The notes under the pieces were generated by a model. That model was not told the origin of the DNA, searched no databases, and was given only the letters and a program-made list of their open reading frames with translations. The position numbers and the translations under genes are program-made. From Oceanimonas baumannii (GTDB lineage Bacteria; Pseudomonadota; Gammaproteobacteria; Enterobacterales; Aeromonadaceae), in contig NZ_NQJF01000008.1 in the NCBI RefSeq assembly GCF_002245495.1, positions 62,001 through 126,000 of the forward strand: 64,000 nt of DNA. Reading direction: 5' to 3'. How positions within the stretch are numbered: position 1 is the stretch's first letter; each line of letters begins with the position of its first letter. This document shows positions 11,456-20,872 of the stretch, one piece after another.

Positions 11456-12122
11456 AGCCCCTCTCTTTCTTTGCCAGCTGATCAATATGAACATCAGAAA
11501 ACTCAGCAAGGCTGCCGACTTTCAGGTGTGACAGAGAAAATTTGTCATGCTCAAATTCTGCCGCCGCCGGTACCGCGACAACCCTGAGGTTTGCCTTTCT
11601 GGCGGCCATCACACCGGAAAAGGAATCCTCAAATGCAATACAACGGGAAGGCGGAACCTGTAGCTTGCGCAGTGTGGAGAGGTACACGGCAGGATGTGGT
11701 TTTCCTTCAGGCTCATGCTCTGCAGAAGAAACCGCATGAAAGTAACCGGATATACCCAGTTTATCCAGCACCACAGGAATCAAACACTGCGGCGCATTCG
11801 TGGCCAGGCCAATTTTGAACTGCCGGTGTTTAAAAAATTCCAGTATCTCTTTGACACCGTCCATGGCAGTGCCCTTTTTGGCAATCAGGCTGCTGACACG
11901 GTCAATTACTTCTTGTTCCACTTGCTGCAATGTTTTTCCGGACCAGGGGAAACGCGCATACCAGAACCGGGTCACCTCTGCGGTGGTCATCATCGCCGTC
12001 CGGGCAGACAGTGATTCGCAGACATCCACCCCCACAGAGGTAAAAACCTGTTTCTCCGCTTCCTTCCACATAGGCTCTGAGTCAATCAGGGTCCCATCCA
12101 TATCAAAAATAACTGCTTGCAT
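11442..12122 (-). CDS. HAD-superfamily sugar-phosphate phosphatase (HxpB/YniC-like)
   Basis: 226 residues of the beta-phosphoglucomutase-like HAD branch. Motif I is FDMDGTLIDSEP at the N-terminus, motif II is LATNAP (near 107), and motifs III-IV are the SSAEHEPEGKPHP lysine and CIAFEDSFSG. The stretch FWYARFPWSGKTLQQVEQEVIDR resembles E. coli HxpB (YniC), which removes phosphate from hexitol phosphates and 2-deoxyglucose-6-phosphate. The assignment to this subfamily is by resemblance. Its end overlaps the methyltransferase gene. Confidence 0.83.
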   Translation of the reverse strand: MQAVIFDMDGTLIDSEPMWKEAEKQVFTSVGVDVCESLSARTAMMTTAEVTRFWYARFPWSGKTLQQVEQEVIDRVSSLIAKKGTAMDGVKEILEFFKHRQFKIGLATNAPQCLIPVVLDKLGISGYFHAVSSAEHEPEGKPHPAVYLSTLRKLQVPPSRCIAFEDSFSGVMAARKANLRVVAVPAAAEFEHDKFSLSHLKVGSLAEFSDVHIDQLAKKERGYVVE

Positions 12123-12234
12123 CGGTGGCTCTGCTTACCTCGCGTTATTACCTGCATCTGCCCGCTGAAATGCCATACAAAAGCCCGGGTTTCCGGCAGT
12201 GGGCCTCATCATGATGGCATCATACGGCACTAAT

Positions 12235-12567
12235 TTACTTAATGTTCCAGTTTGCCGCACCTGAGCCGGCTTCACGAAAGTTCATTTCAACCGGAAATTC
12301 CTTGCCACATCCTTTCACTACCCACAGTTCACGCCAGTGCCGTGAACCGACACTGCCCTCGGGCATGGCCATCACATAGGGTATAAAATCCTCCGGGCTC
12401 CCGCAGCCTCTGGTGGCAACCTCCGCCGCGACCCCGGTCATGGCATCCTGAATCAGTTGCTGGTTCGACAGCGTGCCTTCTTTGATCGCTCCCTCTGGCA
12501 GGGTGGCAGCCACCGCAACCGGCAGGATAAACAGTGTTAATAAGCCCGCTATCACATAGTGCTTCAT
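12235..12567 (-). CDS. Small exported protein of unknown function
   Basis: 110 residues with a clear Sec signal peptide (MKHYVIAGLLTLFILPVAVA, cleavage after AVA). The mature ~90 residues contain two cysteines (RGCGSPEDF and VKGCGKEF), which could form a disulfide in the periplasm. I do not recognise the family with certainty. It is a single leftward gene, with an imperfect CCCAATA/TATTGGG inverted repeat (12600-12631) upstream. Confidence 0.7.
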   Translation of the reverse strand: MKHYVIAGLLTLFILPVAVAATLPEGAIKEGTLSNQQLIQDAMTGVAAEVATRGCGSPEDFIPYVMAMPEGSVGSRHWRELWVVKGCGKEFPVEMNFREAGSGAANWNIK

Positions 12568-12666
12568 CAGAATTCCATTCTATAGATGGTAAATAAAAAC
12601 CCAATACCGGGCCATTATGCCTGATATTGGGCATGGTTATTAAACAAGAGTTATTCCTTACACTAC

Positions 12667-13020
12667 CTATAAATCAACAATAATGTCAAAGCCACCGTAA
12701 ATTAATCGTTTACCATCAAAAGGCATGGGATTATTTTCCGGAGACATACGGGGATCAGCCATGATTTTTTCCCAGCCCGCATCCCGCACCGCTTTTGACG
12801 GCCACCATATCCACGAAAAAACTACCGTTTCATCCGGCCTCGCTTTCACTGCCATGGAAAATGACGTCATTTTTCCTTCAGGCACATCATTGCCCCAGGT
12901 TTCCACAACCCGTAAGGCTCCATATTCCTTAAATACCTCGGCTGCCCGCCTGGCATGCTCTGTATACGCAATCTTGTTCTCTGCCGGTACTGCCGCAACA
13001 AAACCATCTGCATAAGACAT
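12667..13020 (-). CDS. DUF1428 family protein
   Basis: 117 residues from the ATG of MSYADGFVAAVP, which has AGGAGAG upstream; earlier in-frame starts add an unrelated extension. The hallmark stretches of DUF1428 (E. coli YbaA-like, a ferredoxin-like small fold) are present: ALRVVETWGNDVPEGK, ETVVFSWIWWPSKAVRD and PFDGKRLIYGGFDIIVDL. The biochemical role of the family is not established. Confidence 0.87.
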   Translation of the reverse strand: MSYADGFVAAVPAENKIAYTEHARRAAEVFKEYGALRVVETWGNDVPEGKMTSFSMAVKARPDETVVFSWIWWPSKAVRDAGWEKIMADPRMSPENNPMPFDGKRLIYGGFDIIVDL

Positions 13021-13136
13021 CACTGCTCTCCTGTTCCGGATCGAGCCATAAAGATAGTTCAATAACGGTAATACGCCTCTCTCAAGGCCAGCGCGTGCAT
13101 CATGCGGCATCACACGCGACAGAATGGATCGTTTAT

Positions 13137-13472
13137 TTACCCTCCCTGACCGGAACTAAGAAAGTAATCGGCATAAAAATGGACACTACCGAGCACAAAA
13201 AGAATAAGCATAGTAAAACCCGGCATCCACCTTAACCACCCGGCAGTCTTCCCCCCGGAGAGAAAGCGTAAATACAGTGAAAGCAGCGTTCCTCCCATTA
13301 ACCCATACTGACAGAAACTGAATATCTGAAACATCCTTCGGGCATATGCGGTCATATGCCCATCAGGGAAGCCAGCATTGTAAATCCAGGAAAAATACCC
13401 GACGACCAAAACAGGAAAGGTAATGGTAAAAATCAGTATCAGATATACATTCTCACTTTTTATTCTCGGCAC
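13137..13472 (-). CDS. Predicted inner-membrane protein
   Basis: 111 residues with three hydrophobic helices: about 10-31 (VYLILIFTITFPVLVVGYF), 50-69 (FSFCQYGLMGGTLLSLYL) and 84-103 (FTMLILFVLGSVHFYADYF). No known domain is recognised. Its start lies 5 bases after the end of the GST gene, so the two are probably co-transcribed. Confidence 0.65.
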   Translation of the reverse strand: MPRIKSENVYLILIFTITFPVLVVGYFSWIYNAGFPDGHMTAYARRMFQIFSFCQYGLMGGTLLSLYLRFLSGGKTAGWLRWMPGFTMLILFVLGSVHFYADYFLSSGQGG

Positions 13473-13477
13473 TCACA

Positions 13478-14113
13478 TTATCTCCGTATGGAGTCAGCCT
13501 GCCGAAAGTGCGCCATCTGATCCGCCAGTGCCTGATGAAATGCCGGGCGCTGGGTTACCCGCGTAACGTAGGCTTCCGTAGCTGCCCGCTGGCCAAATGC
13601 ACGGATATCCGGCACGCGGAGTACATCCGCCATCAGCAAGTCTGCTACCGTAAACCGGTTCGCCACAAGCCAGTCCCGCCGGGCAAAAACCTGCTCCAGC
13701 TGCTCAAGACGTTTGTCCAGCCAACCCGTGAGATCATTGTCTCGGTGGCCAGAGAGCGTCAGAAACCACCAGGGAACACTGACCATTTCCACCGAATTAA
13801 GGGCCGCAATGACCCATTGCAGGGTATGCGCCTTTCCAGCGGCATCATCCGGCATCAGGCAACCGGTTTTACCGGCAAGGTGCAATAAACCGGCACCGCT
13901 TTCAAACAACTGCAGTTCTCCGTCAGTCAGACACGGAACCTGCCCGAAAGGCTGCAGTTCAAGATGGTTGGTCTCACGTTCGGCAAACGGAATGGTCTGC
14001 ACCACATACGGGAACCCGGCCTCCTCGCAAGCCCACCTTAGCCTCAGATCACGCACAAATCCACGAGGTCCCTCCGGCACCCAGTCGTACGTCCATATCG
14101 TCAATTCACTCAT
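13478..14113 (-). CDS. Glutathione S-transferase family protein
   Basis: 211 residues from the ATG of MSELTIWTYDWVPEG, preceded by GAGGAGA; a longer frame upstream lacks a ribosome site and homology. The N-terminal thioredoxin-like half has the cis-Pro substrate loop FGQVPCLTDGELQLFESGA (about 57-75). The C-terminal helical half ends with the N-capping-box region RFTVADLLMADVLR. Its role may be conjugation or reduction in stress defence; the substrate is unknown. It diverges from the sensor-MFS fusion gene. Confidence 0.85.
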   Translation of the reverse strand: MSELTIWTYDWVPEGPRGFVRDLRLRWACEEAGFPYVVQTIPFAERETNHLELQPFGQVPCLTDGELQLFESGAGLLHLAGKTGCLMPDDAAGKAHTLQWVIAALNSVEMVSVPWWFLTLSGHRDNDLTGWLDKRLEQLEQVFARRDWLVANRFTVADLLMADVLRVPDIRAFGQRAATEAYVTRVTQRPAFHQALADQMAHFRQADSIRR

Positions 14114-14320
14114 GCTCTTCTCCTCACGCAAGCTCAGGAAAAACCGCGTGCCACCCCATTTTCCTTTATGTCTGCCTCCGTGCTCAGTGCATTGATGCCG
14201 CCGCCACAACGCAGACTCCCTCCTACAGTGTAATAACCAGCCCCTTTGCGCAGCGATACAGTCCATTTTGTACATAATTAAGTAGTGTCAAATGGATAAG
14301 CCATCTCTGGAAAGCAGCCC

Positions 14321-17071
14321 ATGTCCGTTCTCTGGCGAAACTGGTTAAGCATGACGGCAATACTGGGACTGGTACTCGCCATTCTCAGTTCGCTGGCGCT
14401 TTTGCAGCACAACAGCATACTGGCCATGCTCCTTAAGCAGCGGCTGTCGGTCGTGGCGCAATCCACCGCAGGCGACTTTCGTCCCGTGGCCACCATGGGG
14501 CTGCCCCTGTCCATGCTGCGCAATGCACAGGCCGTGCTCCGTGAAGCCCGCGCCAACGATGCCAATATCCGCGCCATATACATTACCGAACACGACGGCT
14601 CCGTCATTCATACTGACGGAGCCTTGGGGCAAGCCGGTCTTGCACCGGCAGTGCTGCACACCCTGCAACAGCATCAACACCAGCAGGTGTGGTCATCGGA
14701 AACGGACACGGCGCTGACCAGTGCCGCGGCCATTGTCCGGGGAGATCACAGCGTGGCCGGCTGGGTGCTGGTGTTTTACACCAAAGACGCCTTTAACAAG
14801 ACAACCCGCCAGCTTGAACGGAAGATTATCCAAAGCGGCCTGGGGATCTGGGGGCTGGTGTCACTGCTTGCCTGGGGGGTGTTAAGACGTCAGCTGGGCG
14901 GTGCAGTAAAAGGATTTGCACAGGTGCAGCGGCTGCTTGCGCAATTTGCGCAGCACCGGCCCGGCCAGCCACTTCCCGACGCGCCCGACACCAACGGCTG
15001 CGGCCTGTTTATTCACGAGCTGCCCAGGCTGCACCGCAAACTGTCGCTGGCTGCCACCCGTTATGCACGGGCATTACACCAGCAGACCGGCACCTCCGGG
15101 CCCGCTGATCCGCAGCCAGGCAACACCACGCTCACAACAGAGCTGATTAAGCAGGCCCCGGACACCTCAATGGCCCGCGCGCTCAGCCGCAGACTGGCCC
15201 CCGCCCTGGTGATGCTGGTCGTGGCAGTGGTACTGCTTCAGGGCTGGCAGATATACCGGCAGGTGCTTGATTCCTTTGAACCGGAGCAAAGTGTTCGTCT
15301 GGAGCTTATCGGCTCGCTGGCCAACCGCACCATTCAGCGCGCGGTAAGCGCCGGCGTACCACTCAACAGCCTGGTGGGGGCCAGCCGCTATTTTGAGGAA
15401 CTGTTACACGACTTTCCGGAAGTCTCCTATCTCGCCATGACCGCTCACCGGCTGGAAGTGGAAGCAGGGCAACACGTACAGCCCCGTCCGGATAACTGGT
15501 GGAGCGGCAGGGACGAAACCTCGGTTTTTCCGATTACCGATAACGCCGGGGAAACTGGCCGTATTATTGTGGAAGCCAACCCTCACTACTTTGCCCAGCA
15601 GCTGCAGAATCTCACCCTGGATCTGGCCATGGTGATGGTGGTGGCCATGCTGCTGGCATATCAGGTGGTTGTCGTGACCCTGAGCCTGTCGATGACCGGC
15701 CCGCTGAACCGGCTTAACCATTTGCTGATCCGGCAATCCCGTGGCGATTTCAGCTGCCGGCTCGGCCACCACAGGCACAGCGCCCTGGATCGTGCCGCCG
15801 CGTTTTTATCGGCCCGGGCCGATACCCTCTGCCAGCGGCAGCAAAGTGCCGGTAACACCTGTGCCACTCCCCGGTTGCTGCGGTTTGCCTACCTGAATGA
15901 TATCCGCCTGCCGGTATTTTTATTCGGGGTCGCAGACGCCCTGTCCATTTCCTTTCTGCCTGTTTATACCCGCCTGCTTGATAATCCGCTGCACTGGCTG
16001 AATGCCGGTGTGGTACTCAGCCTGCCACTGGCCGGTTACCTGCTTGCCATCACGCTGGGTGCCCCGCTGGTTCGCGCACTGAATGCCCGCTGGGGAGTAC
16101 GCAGGCTGCTGCTGCTGGCTGCCCTGCTTATGCTGGCAGCCAATGCCGGCATGGCTGCCGCCGTCACCACCGTTGACCTGATAATTTTCCGCACCCTGGC
16201 GGGGCTGGGTTATGCCGCAGCAACCCTCGCCGGCCAGGACTATTTACTGGATGTGGTCCCCCGGGAGATGCGCGGGCGGGCACTGGGGCTGTTTACCTCC
16301 GCCCTGTTCAGCGGCATTTTCTCCGGTGCAGCCGTCGGCGGTCTGATTGCCGATCGCAGCGGCCCGCCGGCTGTGTTCCTCACCGGTGCGCTGATTGCGC
16401 TGGTAGCAGCAGTGCTGGTCTGGTGTTTCATCCCTCCCGATCCACGCCAGACAGCCGGCTCCACATTCCGGCTTGCTGACCTGCTGCAACCATTGCGAAA
16501 CACACGCTTTATTGTACTGATCACGGGCCTTGCCATTCCGGCCAATGTGATGATTCAGGGATTTATCGCCTTTCTGGTGGCATTGCAGATGAATGCCCTC
16601 GGTGCCACCGCCGCCGACGTGGCCCGCATGGTGATGCTCTATTTTCTGCTGCTGTTACTGATAGCACCGGTAGCACCGCGACTGGACAAGCACCTGCACA
16701 TCAGCACCAGAGCCATATTGGGCGCACTGCTCGCCGCCACCGCTTTGGGTGTGGCGGCCATCTGGCCCGGTTACTGGTCCATGCTGTATGCAGTTGCCGG
16801 TGCAGGGGCAGGACAGGGGCTGATGCGTGATGCCGCCGTTGCCATTGCCATAACACTGGCAGAGTCGGATCTGGCACATCTGGGCCAGGATACCGTGCTC
16901 GGCAGCCTGCGCATGGTGGAACGTGCCGGCAGTATTATCGGATTGCTGGCTACCGCCTGGCTGGCCAGCCAGCTGGGATATTCGGCCGGTATTGCTGCCA
17001 TCGCCCTCTGGTTATTAACCGGTATGCTGGTGCTGCTGATGGCAAAACTGACAGGCACACTCAGTTATTAA
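14321..17071 (+). CDS. Dual extracytoplasmic sensor module fused to an MFS transporter
   Basis: A 916-residue membrane protein with an unusual order of parts. Residues 11-29 and 171-188 are helices bracketing a ~140-residue periplasmic region (IRAIYITEHDGSVIHTDG is Cache-like). Residues 291-308 and 433-455 bracket a second ~120-residue periplasmic region (VSYLAMTAHRLEVEAG). A HAMP-like helix pair follows (MTGPLNRLNHLL, then RGDFSCRLG, about 458-485). Residues about 520-912 form a complete 12-helix major facilitator domain with the intact loop VPREMRGRALGLF. No kinase, cyclase or methyl-accepting output is present, so the apparent output is transport itself. The 3' end overlaps a convergent ABC_sub_bind gene by 11 bases. 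The ligand is unknown. Confidence 0.82.
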   Translation: MSVLWRNWLSMTAILGLVLAILSSLALLQHNSILAMLLKQRLSVVAQSTAGDFRPVATMGLPLSMLRNAQAVLREARANDANIRAIYITEHDGSVIHTDGALGQAGLAPAVLHTLQQHQHQQVWSSETDTALTSAAAIVRGDHSVAGWVLVFYTKDAFNKTTRQLERKIIQSGLGIWGLVSLLAWGVLRRQLGGAVKGFAQVQRLLAQFAQHRPGQPLPDAPDTNGCGLFIHELPRLHRKLSLAATRYARALHQQTGTSGPADPQPGNTTLTTELIKQAPDTSMARALSRRLAPALVMLVVAVVLLQGWQIYRQVLDSFEPEQSVRLELIGSLANRTIQRAVSAGVPLNSLVGASRYFEELLHDFPEVSYLAMTAHRLEVEAGQHVQPRPDNWWSGRDETSVFPITDNAGETGRIIVEANPHYFAQQLQNLTLDLAMVMVVAMLLAYQVVVVTLSLSMTGPLNRLNHLLIRQSRGDFSCRLGHHRHSALDRAAAFLSARADTLCQRQQSAGNTCATPRLLRFAYLNDIRLPVFLFGVADALSISFLPVYTRLLDNPLHWLNAGVVLSLPLAGYLLAITLGAPLVRALNARWGVRRLLLLAALLMLAANAGMAAAVTTVDLIIFRTLAGLGYAAATLAGQDYLLDVVPREMRGRALGLFTSALFSGIFSGAAVGGLIADRSGPPAVFLTGALIALVAAVLVWCFIPPDPRQTAGSTFRLADLLQPLRNTRFIVLITGLAIPANVMIQGFIAFLVALQMNALGATAADVARMVMLYFLLLLLIAPVAPRLDKHLHISTRAILGALLAATALGVAAIWPGYWSMLYAVAGAGAGQGLMRDAAVAIAITLAESDLAHLGQDTVLGSLRMVERAGSIIGLLATAWLASQLGYSAGIAAIALWLLTGMLVLLMAKLTGTLSY

Positions 17072-18122
17072 CCGTTTCGGCAAAGCGCAGAATGTCTACC
17101 GACGGAAACAGCCTCAGCTTGCGTGCTACGGCCATGTTCACCACATAGGCAAACTCGGTCATTCTGGCCACCGGCAGGGCACCGGGCACCTTGCCCTCCT
17201 TCAGGATTTGTCCGGTCAGTTGCCCGGCCAGCCACCCCACCTGATAGTAACGCGCAGACACCGACATTAATGCATCGGCCTCACTCACCAGGCTCTCGTA
17301 CGGACTGAGCACCGGCAACCCGTGTTCAACGGCAGATGAGGTAAACAAGGTACTTTGCGCATTCAGAAACGAGCTGGAGCCCAGATAAACAAAATCTGCC
17401 GACTGCTGCTTAAGCTGCGCCATTTTTACCGGTATGTCAGACGCCTTGGGCATGCCCTGCCCGTCCAGCTCCAGTGCCAGCGCAATCAGCTCAATGTCCA
17501 TTTGCGGAGCCAGCCGCTCCAGCTCATCCCGCTTCAGCACCGAGTTGGGCTCATTACTGTTATAAATCAGCCCAAGCCGCCTGAACGACGGCAGATAAGT
17601 GCGCATGGCATTGATATTAACGGATTCCGGTACCCGGTTAGTGGTGCCGGTAAGGTTTCTGCGCCCGGTATGCTCAAGGCTCTGAATGATGCCCGCCCCT
17701 ACCGGGTCGGCCACAATGGTGAAAATCTGCGGAATATCCTGGTTATAGCGCGGATCATGCCGCTCAGAAAAAGGGCCCGCCAGCCCCAGGGTAACCGTGG
17801 TTCCCCAGGAGAGAATGAGATCCACCCCAAGCGAGCGCGCTTCGGCCAGAAAGCCCGGTAGCCGTTCCTTGTTACGGTCGGCATTACGGATAATCAGTTC
17901 GGCCCCCGGCAAGTTCGCCGCCAGGTAGTCCTGATAGCCCAGGCAGGATTCTTCACACCCCCGCCAGTACACCGCATAAATCCGTTTTACCGGTGCCTCT
18001 GCCGCCATCGCCTGACCGGACATCACAACCAGATACACCAGCAAGCCAGCACAGCAGAGCCGTGCAGGCCCCCACCTTCTTTTGACCCTCTGCGCTATGC
18101 TAGCCGTCCATGCTGTGGCCAT
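17061..18122 (-). CDS. ABC_sub_bind-type periplasmic substrate-binding protein (TrpX/YtrX-like)
   Basis: 353 residues. An excellent AAGGAGGTG four bases upstream fixes the ATG. A long signal peptide ends near GQAMAAEA, after a basic N-region. The mature protein matches the PF04392 type: VDLILSWGTTVTLGLAG, PQIFTIVADPVGAGII, RRNLTGTTNRVP, RRLGLIYNSNEPNS, and DFVYLGSSSFL. These bind aromatic amino acids or other small ligands in known cases. No ABC permease or ATPase is adjacent. Instead it overlaps the convergent sensor-MFS fusion gene, suggesting a binding protein that serves that sensor or carrier. Confidence 0.85.
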   Translation of the reverse strand: MATAWTASIAQRVKRRWGPARLCCAGLLVYLVVMSGQAMAAEAPVKRIYAVYWRGCEESCLGYQDYLAANLPGAELIIRNADRNKERLPGFLAEARSLGVDLILSWGTTVTLGLAGPFSERHDPRYNQDIPQIFTIVADPVGAGIIQSLEHTGRRNLTGTTNRVPESVNINAMRTYLPSFRRLGLIYNSNEPNSVLKRDELERLAPQMDIELIALALELDGQGMPKASDIPVKMAQLKQQSADFVYLGSSSFLNAQSTLFTSSAVEHGLPVLSPYESLVSEADALMSVSARYYQVGWLAGQLTGQILKEGKVPGALPVARMTEFAYVVNMAVARKLRLFPSVDILRFAETVNN

Positions 18123-18217
18123 CTTTCACCTCCTTGTCAGAACCCTATCTAACTATAGAAAGTGTGCGGCGCTAATGAGCTGTTCCGGCTGGCTTTCACT
18201 GACTTCTGAACAGGCTC

Positions 18218-19138
18218 TTACTGAAAATGTACACCGGTAATATCATATTCACCGACGTAACGGCCGCCAAAGGTATCGACAAACGTAAATTCCATTTCTA
18301 TTTTCTTGCCCTGCTCTGTATGGTTTAGCAGCTCTACAATAATATACGTATGTGGAGTCTTGATATATGACGGGCTTTCTTCCTGTCTGACAACATCAAA
18401 CTCCGCAGGATTACCCAGCGCATCAAAATAACGATAGAGCACATCCAACCCTCTGGTATAAATGCCACTTCCTCGCTCAGACGAACTAGGTAACTGTTGC
18501 GCTAACAACCAGGCTTCATCTTTATCATTGACTGCCTTGATAAAACGGCTGATAAGTTGTTCAGGGGACGATGGCTCCGGCATTTCAACCGCTTGCAAGG
18601 CGGCATTAATCTTGTCACTTGCGGCCCCGGTTCTCTTTATATAACCTTCGAAGTCAGCATTGATCTCCATATAATCAAGATAGTCTGACAGACTTTTTTC
18701 ATACTCCCCCTTGAACACCTTATATTCTTGAGGAAGTATGTCGTGCAGGTTCCTGTAAAAATCATAAGCATGCTTTTCATCAAGATGATCCAGGTCAGTC
18801 GTATTTAAGAACTGGCCAAACAACAGGGCATCCAGGCCAATGACGTTATCAACCCCTGAAAAAACAATTATCTGCTTTGACCACTCTTCACCATCCTTCT
18901 CGATCTCCAGTAGGTAACGGTAAAAAGGAACATTACTGTCATTGTCCACCTTTACGGCTCTGGTGTTAAAATCATGCACTTCGGAGTCAGTATGTATACC
19001 CTTAACGCTGATATTATATCCCTTTGACAGCTCGAAAAACTCTTCTGACTTTTCTAATGAAAAGGTCTGTGACGCATAGGCACTGCTGAACGTGCTTAGT
19101 AATACAGCCGCAACGGATGCCTTAACCGATAACTTCAT
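18218..19138 (-). CDS. Exported protein of unknown function
   Basis: 306 residues with a signal peptide (MKLSVKASVAAVLL through SSAYA) and AAAGGAGT upstream of the ATG. The mature protein is acidic and rich in charged residues, with no transmembrane helix and no family I recognise. The C-terminal third (TPHTYIIVELLNHTEQGKKIEMEFTF) has a beta-rich look, like SnoaL/NTF2-type or lipocalin-like folds, but this is only an impression. It lies 12 bases after the OsmC-like gene. Confidence 0.7.
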   Translation of the reverse strand: MKLSVKASVAAVLLSTFSSAYASQTFSLEKSEEFFELSKGYNISVKGIHTDSEVHDFNTRAVKVDNDSNVPFYRYLLEIEKDGEEWSKQIIVFSGVDNVIGLDALLFGQFLNTTDLDHLDEKHAYDFYRNLHDILPQEYKVFKGEYEKSLSDYLDYMEINADFEGYIKRTGAASDKINAALQAVEMPEPSSPEQLISRFIKAVNDKDEAWLLAQQLPSSSERGSGIYTRGLDVLYRYFDALGNPAEFDVVRQEESPSYIKTPHTYIIVELLNHTEQGKKIEMEFTFVDTFGGRYVGEYDITGVHFQ

Positions 19139-19150
19139 ACTTTACTCCTT

Positions 19151-19558
19151 TTAAAGGCACATCTCTCGCAGCTCTGCCGAGCAGGTAATATTGATCGCCG
19201 GGCTTAGCATAAGACATACATGACAGTGCTTTGCTACAGCCTCTTGCGCCGCTGATAAAACATCGTTCGAGGTGAAACCATTCCCCTCAGCCACAAAGTG
19301 AAGATTCGCCGACTGGTACAAACGTGGCTCACTGTCCGTTAACACGAATGTGATACTGTTCTCCAGGCTTTCAACCTGGAAACCCTGCTCCTGCAGCATT
19401 AGAACCACATCGGTTGCACTGCATGAACCCAGTGCGGACAGTAATACTTCCGTGGGGCACGGTGCTTGTGTGCCGGTAGAATCAACATTGAAACTGAACC
19501 CGCCTGCTGTGGTCACGTTAAACCGGCAGTCACCATCCCATTTTACTTTAATACTCAT
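19151..19558 (-). CDS. OsmC/Ohr-family peroxiredoxin-like protein
   Basis: 135 residues with the fold's hallmark blocks: PCPTEVLLSALGSCSATDVV (Cys near 48) and AVAKHCHVCLMLSPA (CxxC near 110-113). Family members reduce organic peroxides with paired cysteines. Here the first cysteine is in place and the second site has a CHVC pair, so activity is plausible but substrate is not predictable. It sits between the MFS gene (upstream, 40 bases) and the exported protein gene, probably as one operon. Confidence 0.84.
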   Translation of the reverse strand: MSIKVKWDGDCRFNVTTAGGFSFNVDSTGTQAPCPTEVLLSALGSCSATDVVLMLQEQGFQVESLENSITFVLTDSEPRLYQSANLHFVAEGNGFTSNDVLSAAQEAVAKHCHVCLMLSPAINITCSAELREMCL

Positions 19559-19598
19559 ATACGCTCACTCGGCTCTTAAAAAATCCGGCATGGCTCAA

Positions 19599-20783
19599 TT
19601 ACGCCGGCGGTATGGGCAATACGCTCTTGGTCAGCAATGGTGGGGTAAATAATACGATCAGCATGGCAATCAACGCAAAAAACAGCCCGACCAGCAGTGG
19701 CGATACCAGAGAGAATCCGGCATCCAGGCCCAAGGCGGCAATAAAACTGCCGAACATAATACCGAGGGTGATCACCGAAGAATGCACGGTGTGAGTAAAG
19801 GTCCGCTGCCCTTGCGGAAGCTGCATAATACGGGCAACAAGCGCCGGATTTAAACTGACTCCGCACAGACCTATGGTTAAGGTCGCCGCCCCGGCAATAT
19901 AAGGGTTGGATCCAAACAGATAAAATACAGCAAGAGCGGCCCCCACCAAAGAAAGCCCTGCCATGATCACCGTTTTAGCGTGGTGCACGGCGAGTTTGGC
20001 GACAATCTGGTTGCCCGCCAGCATCACAATTCCATATGCCAGCAATAGCAGGGTGATCGTATTCTGCGGCAGCGCAGCATGCGCCGACAAAATGGGGACT
20101 ATGTAGCTGAAGGGCGCATAGGCTGCACTGATCACAAAAAAGCTGGTCGCGTACAGCCACCCTAATCGTGCATTGTTCAGGGCCGCAATTTCATCTTTCA
20201 CCGCTTTGGCTGGCTCGGGCTGAATACGTGGCAACGAGATCGCCGACAGCAGAGCAAAGACAAGCGCAAGCAACGCCAGCAGGTAGAAACTCGCTGACCA
20301 TGTAAACCACTCTGCCATCACCTTGGCCACAGGCAGGCCAATAATGGTGCCCAGCATAATGCCCGACAGCACCAGAGCCACGGCGTCGAGTTGCCGCGAC
20401 TTGTCGGTTAGCTGCTGGCACATGCTGATGGCCACACCAAAAAAAGCGCCGGCAACGGCACCAGTGATCAAACGCGACAGCATCAGTAACCAATATTGGT
20501 GCGTGACCGCACCCAACACTTCGCCAAAGACAAACACAACGTACAAACGAATAACAAACGTTTTGGGAGGCAGCCTGTTAAACATTAATGTCAGCACAGG
20601 CCCGCCAAGCGCCATGGCCGCAGCAAAGGCAGAGACCAGATAGCCTACCTTGGCCACGGAAATGTCGAAGTCGCGAGTTAATTGCTGTGTCATACCAAGA
20701 ACTTGCAACTCACAGCAGACCATCAGGAAGATACCAATACTCAATAAATAAATACTACCGGGAAGTCGGGACTTCATATCCAT
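19599..20783 (-). CDS. MFS transporter, DHA1-type exporter
   Basis: 394 residues with 12 hydrophobic helices and a typical AraJ/YdhP-like start (LPGSIYLLSIGIFLMV). The helix 2-3 loop is degenerate (FNRLPPKTFVIRLYV). Such carriers export sugars, drugs or metabolites with proton exchange. A LysR gene starts 89 bases away on the other strand, the usual arrangement for a LysR-controlled efflux gene. The OsmC and exported-protein genes follow in the same direction. Confidence 0.85.
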   Translation of the reverse strand: MDMKSRLPGSIYLLSIGIFLMVCCELQVLGMTQQLTRDFDISVAKVGYLVSAFAAAMALGGPVLTLMFNRLPPKTFVIRLYVVFVFGEVLGAVTHQYWLLMLSRLITGAVAGAFFGVAISMCQQLTDKSRQLDAVALVLSGIMLGTIIGLPVAKVMAEWFTWSASFYLLALLALVFALLSAISLPRIQPEPAKAVKDEIAALNNARLGWLYATSFFVISAAYAPFSYIVPILSAHAALPQNTITLLLLAYGIVMLAGNQIVAKLAVHHAKTVIMAGLSLVGAALAVFYLFGSNPYIAGAATLTIGLCGVSLNPALVARIMQLPQGQRTFTHTVHSSVITLGIMFGSFIAALGLDAGFSLVSPLLVGLFFALIAMLIVLFTPPLLTKSVLPIPPA

Positions 20784-20872
20784 TACTCATGAAACTGAAC
20801 GGTTGTAGCAGTATCATTCATAAACTAAGATGGGATAAATAAACCAAAGTTAGAGTTTCAATAACTTAAGTT
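20784..20872. promoter_or_regulatory. Divergent LysR/MFS control region
   Basis: An AT-rich 89-base intergenic region. The perfect palindrome AACTTAAGTT (20863-20872) abuts the LysR start codon, and TTAG/AAAC-type partial symmetry lies just upstream. A LysR autoregulatory site here is likely from arrangement alone; no strong -35/-10 pair is obvious. Confidence 0.45.
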
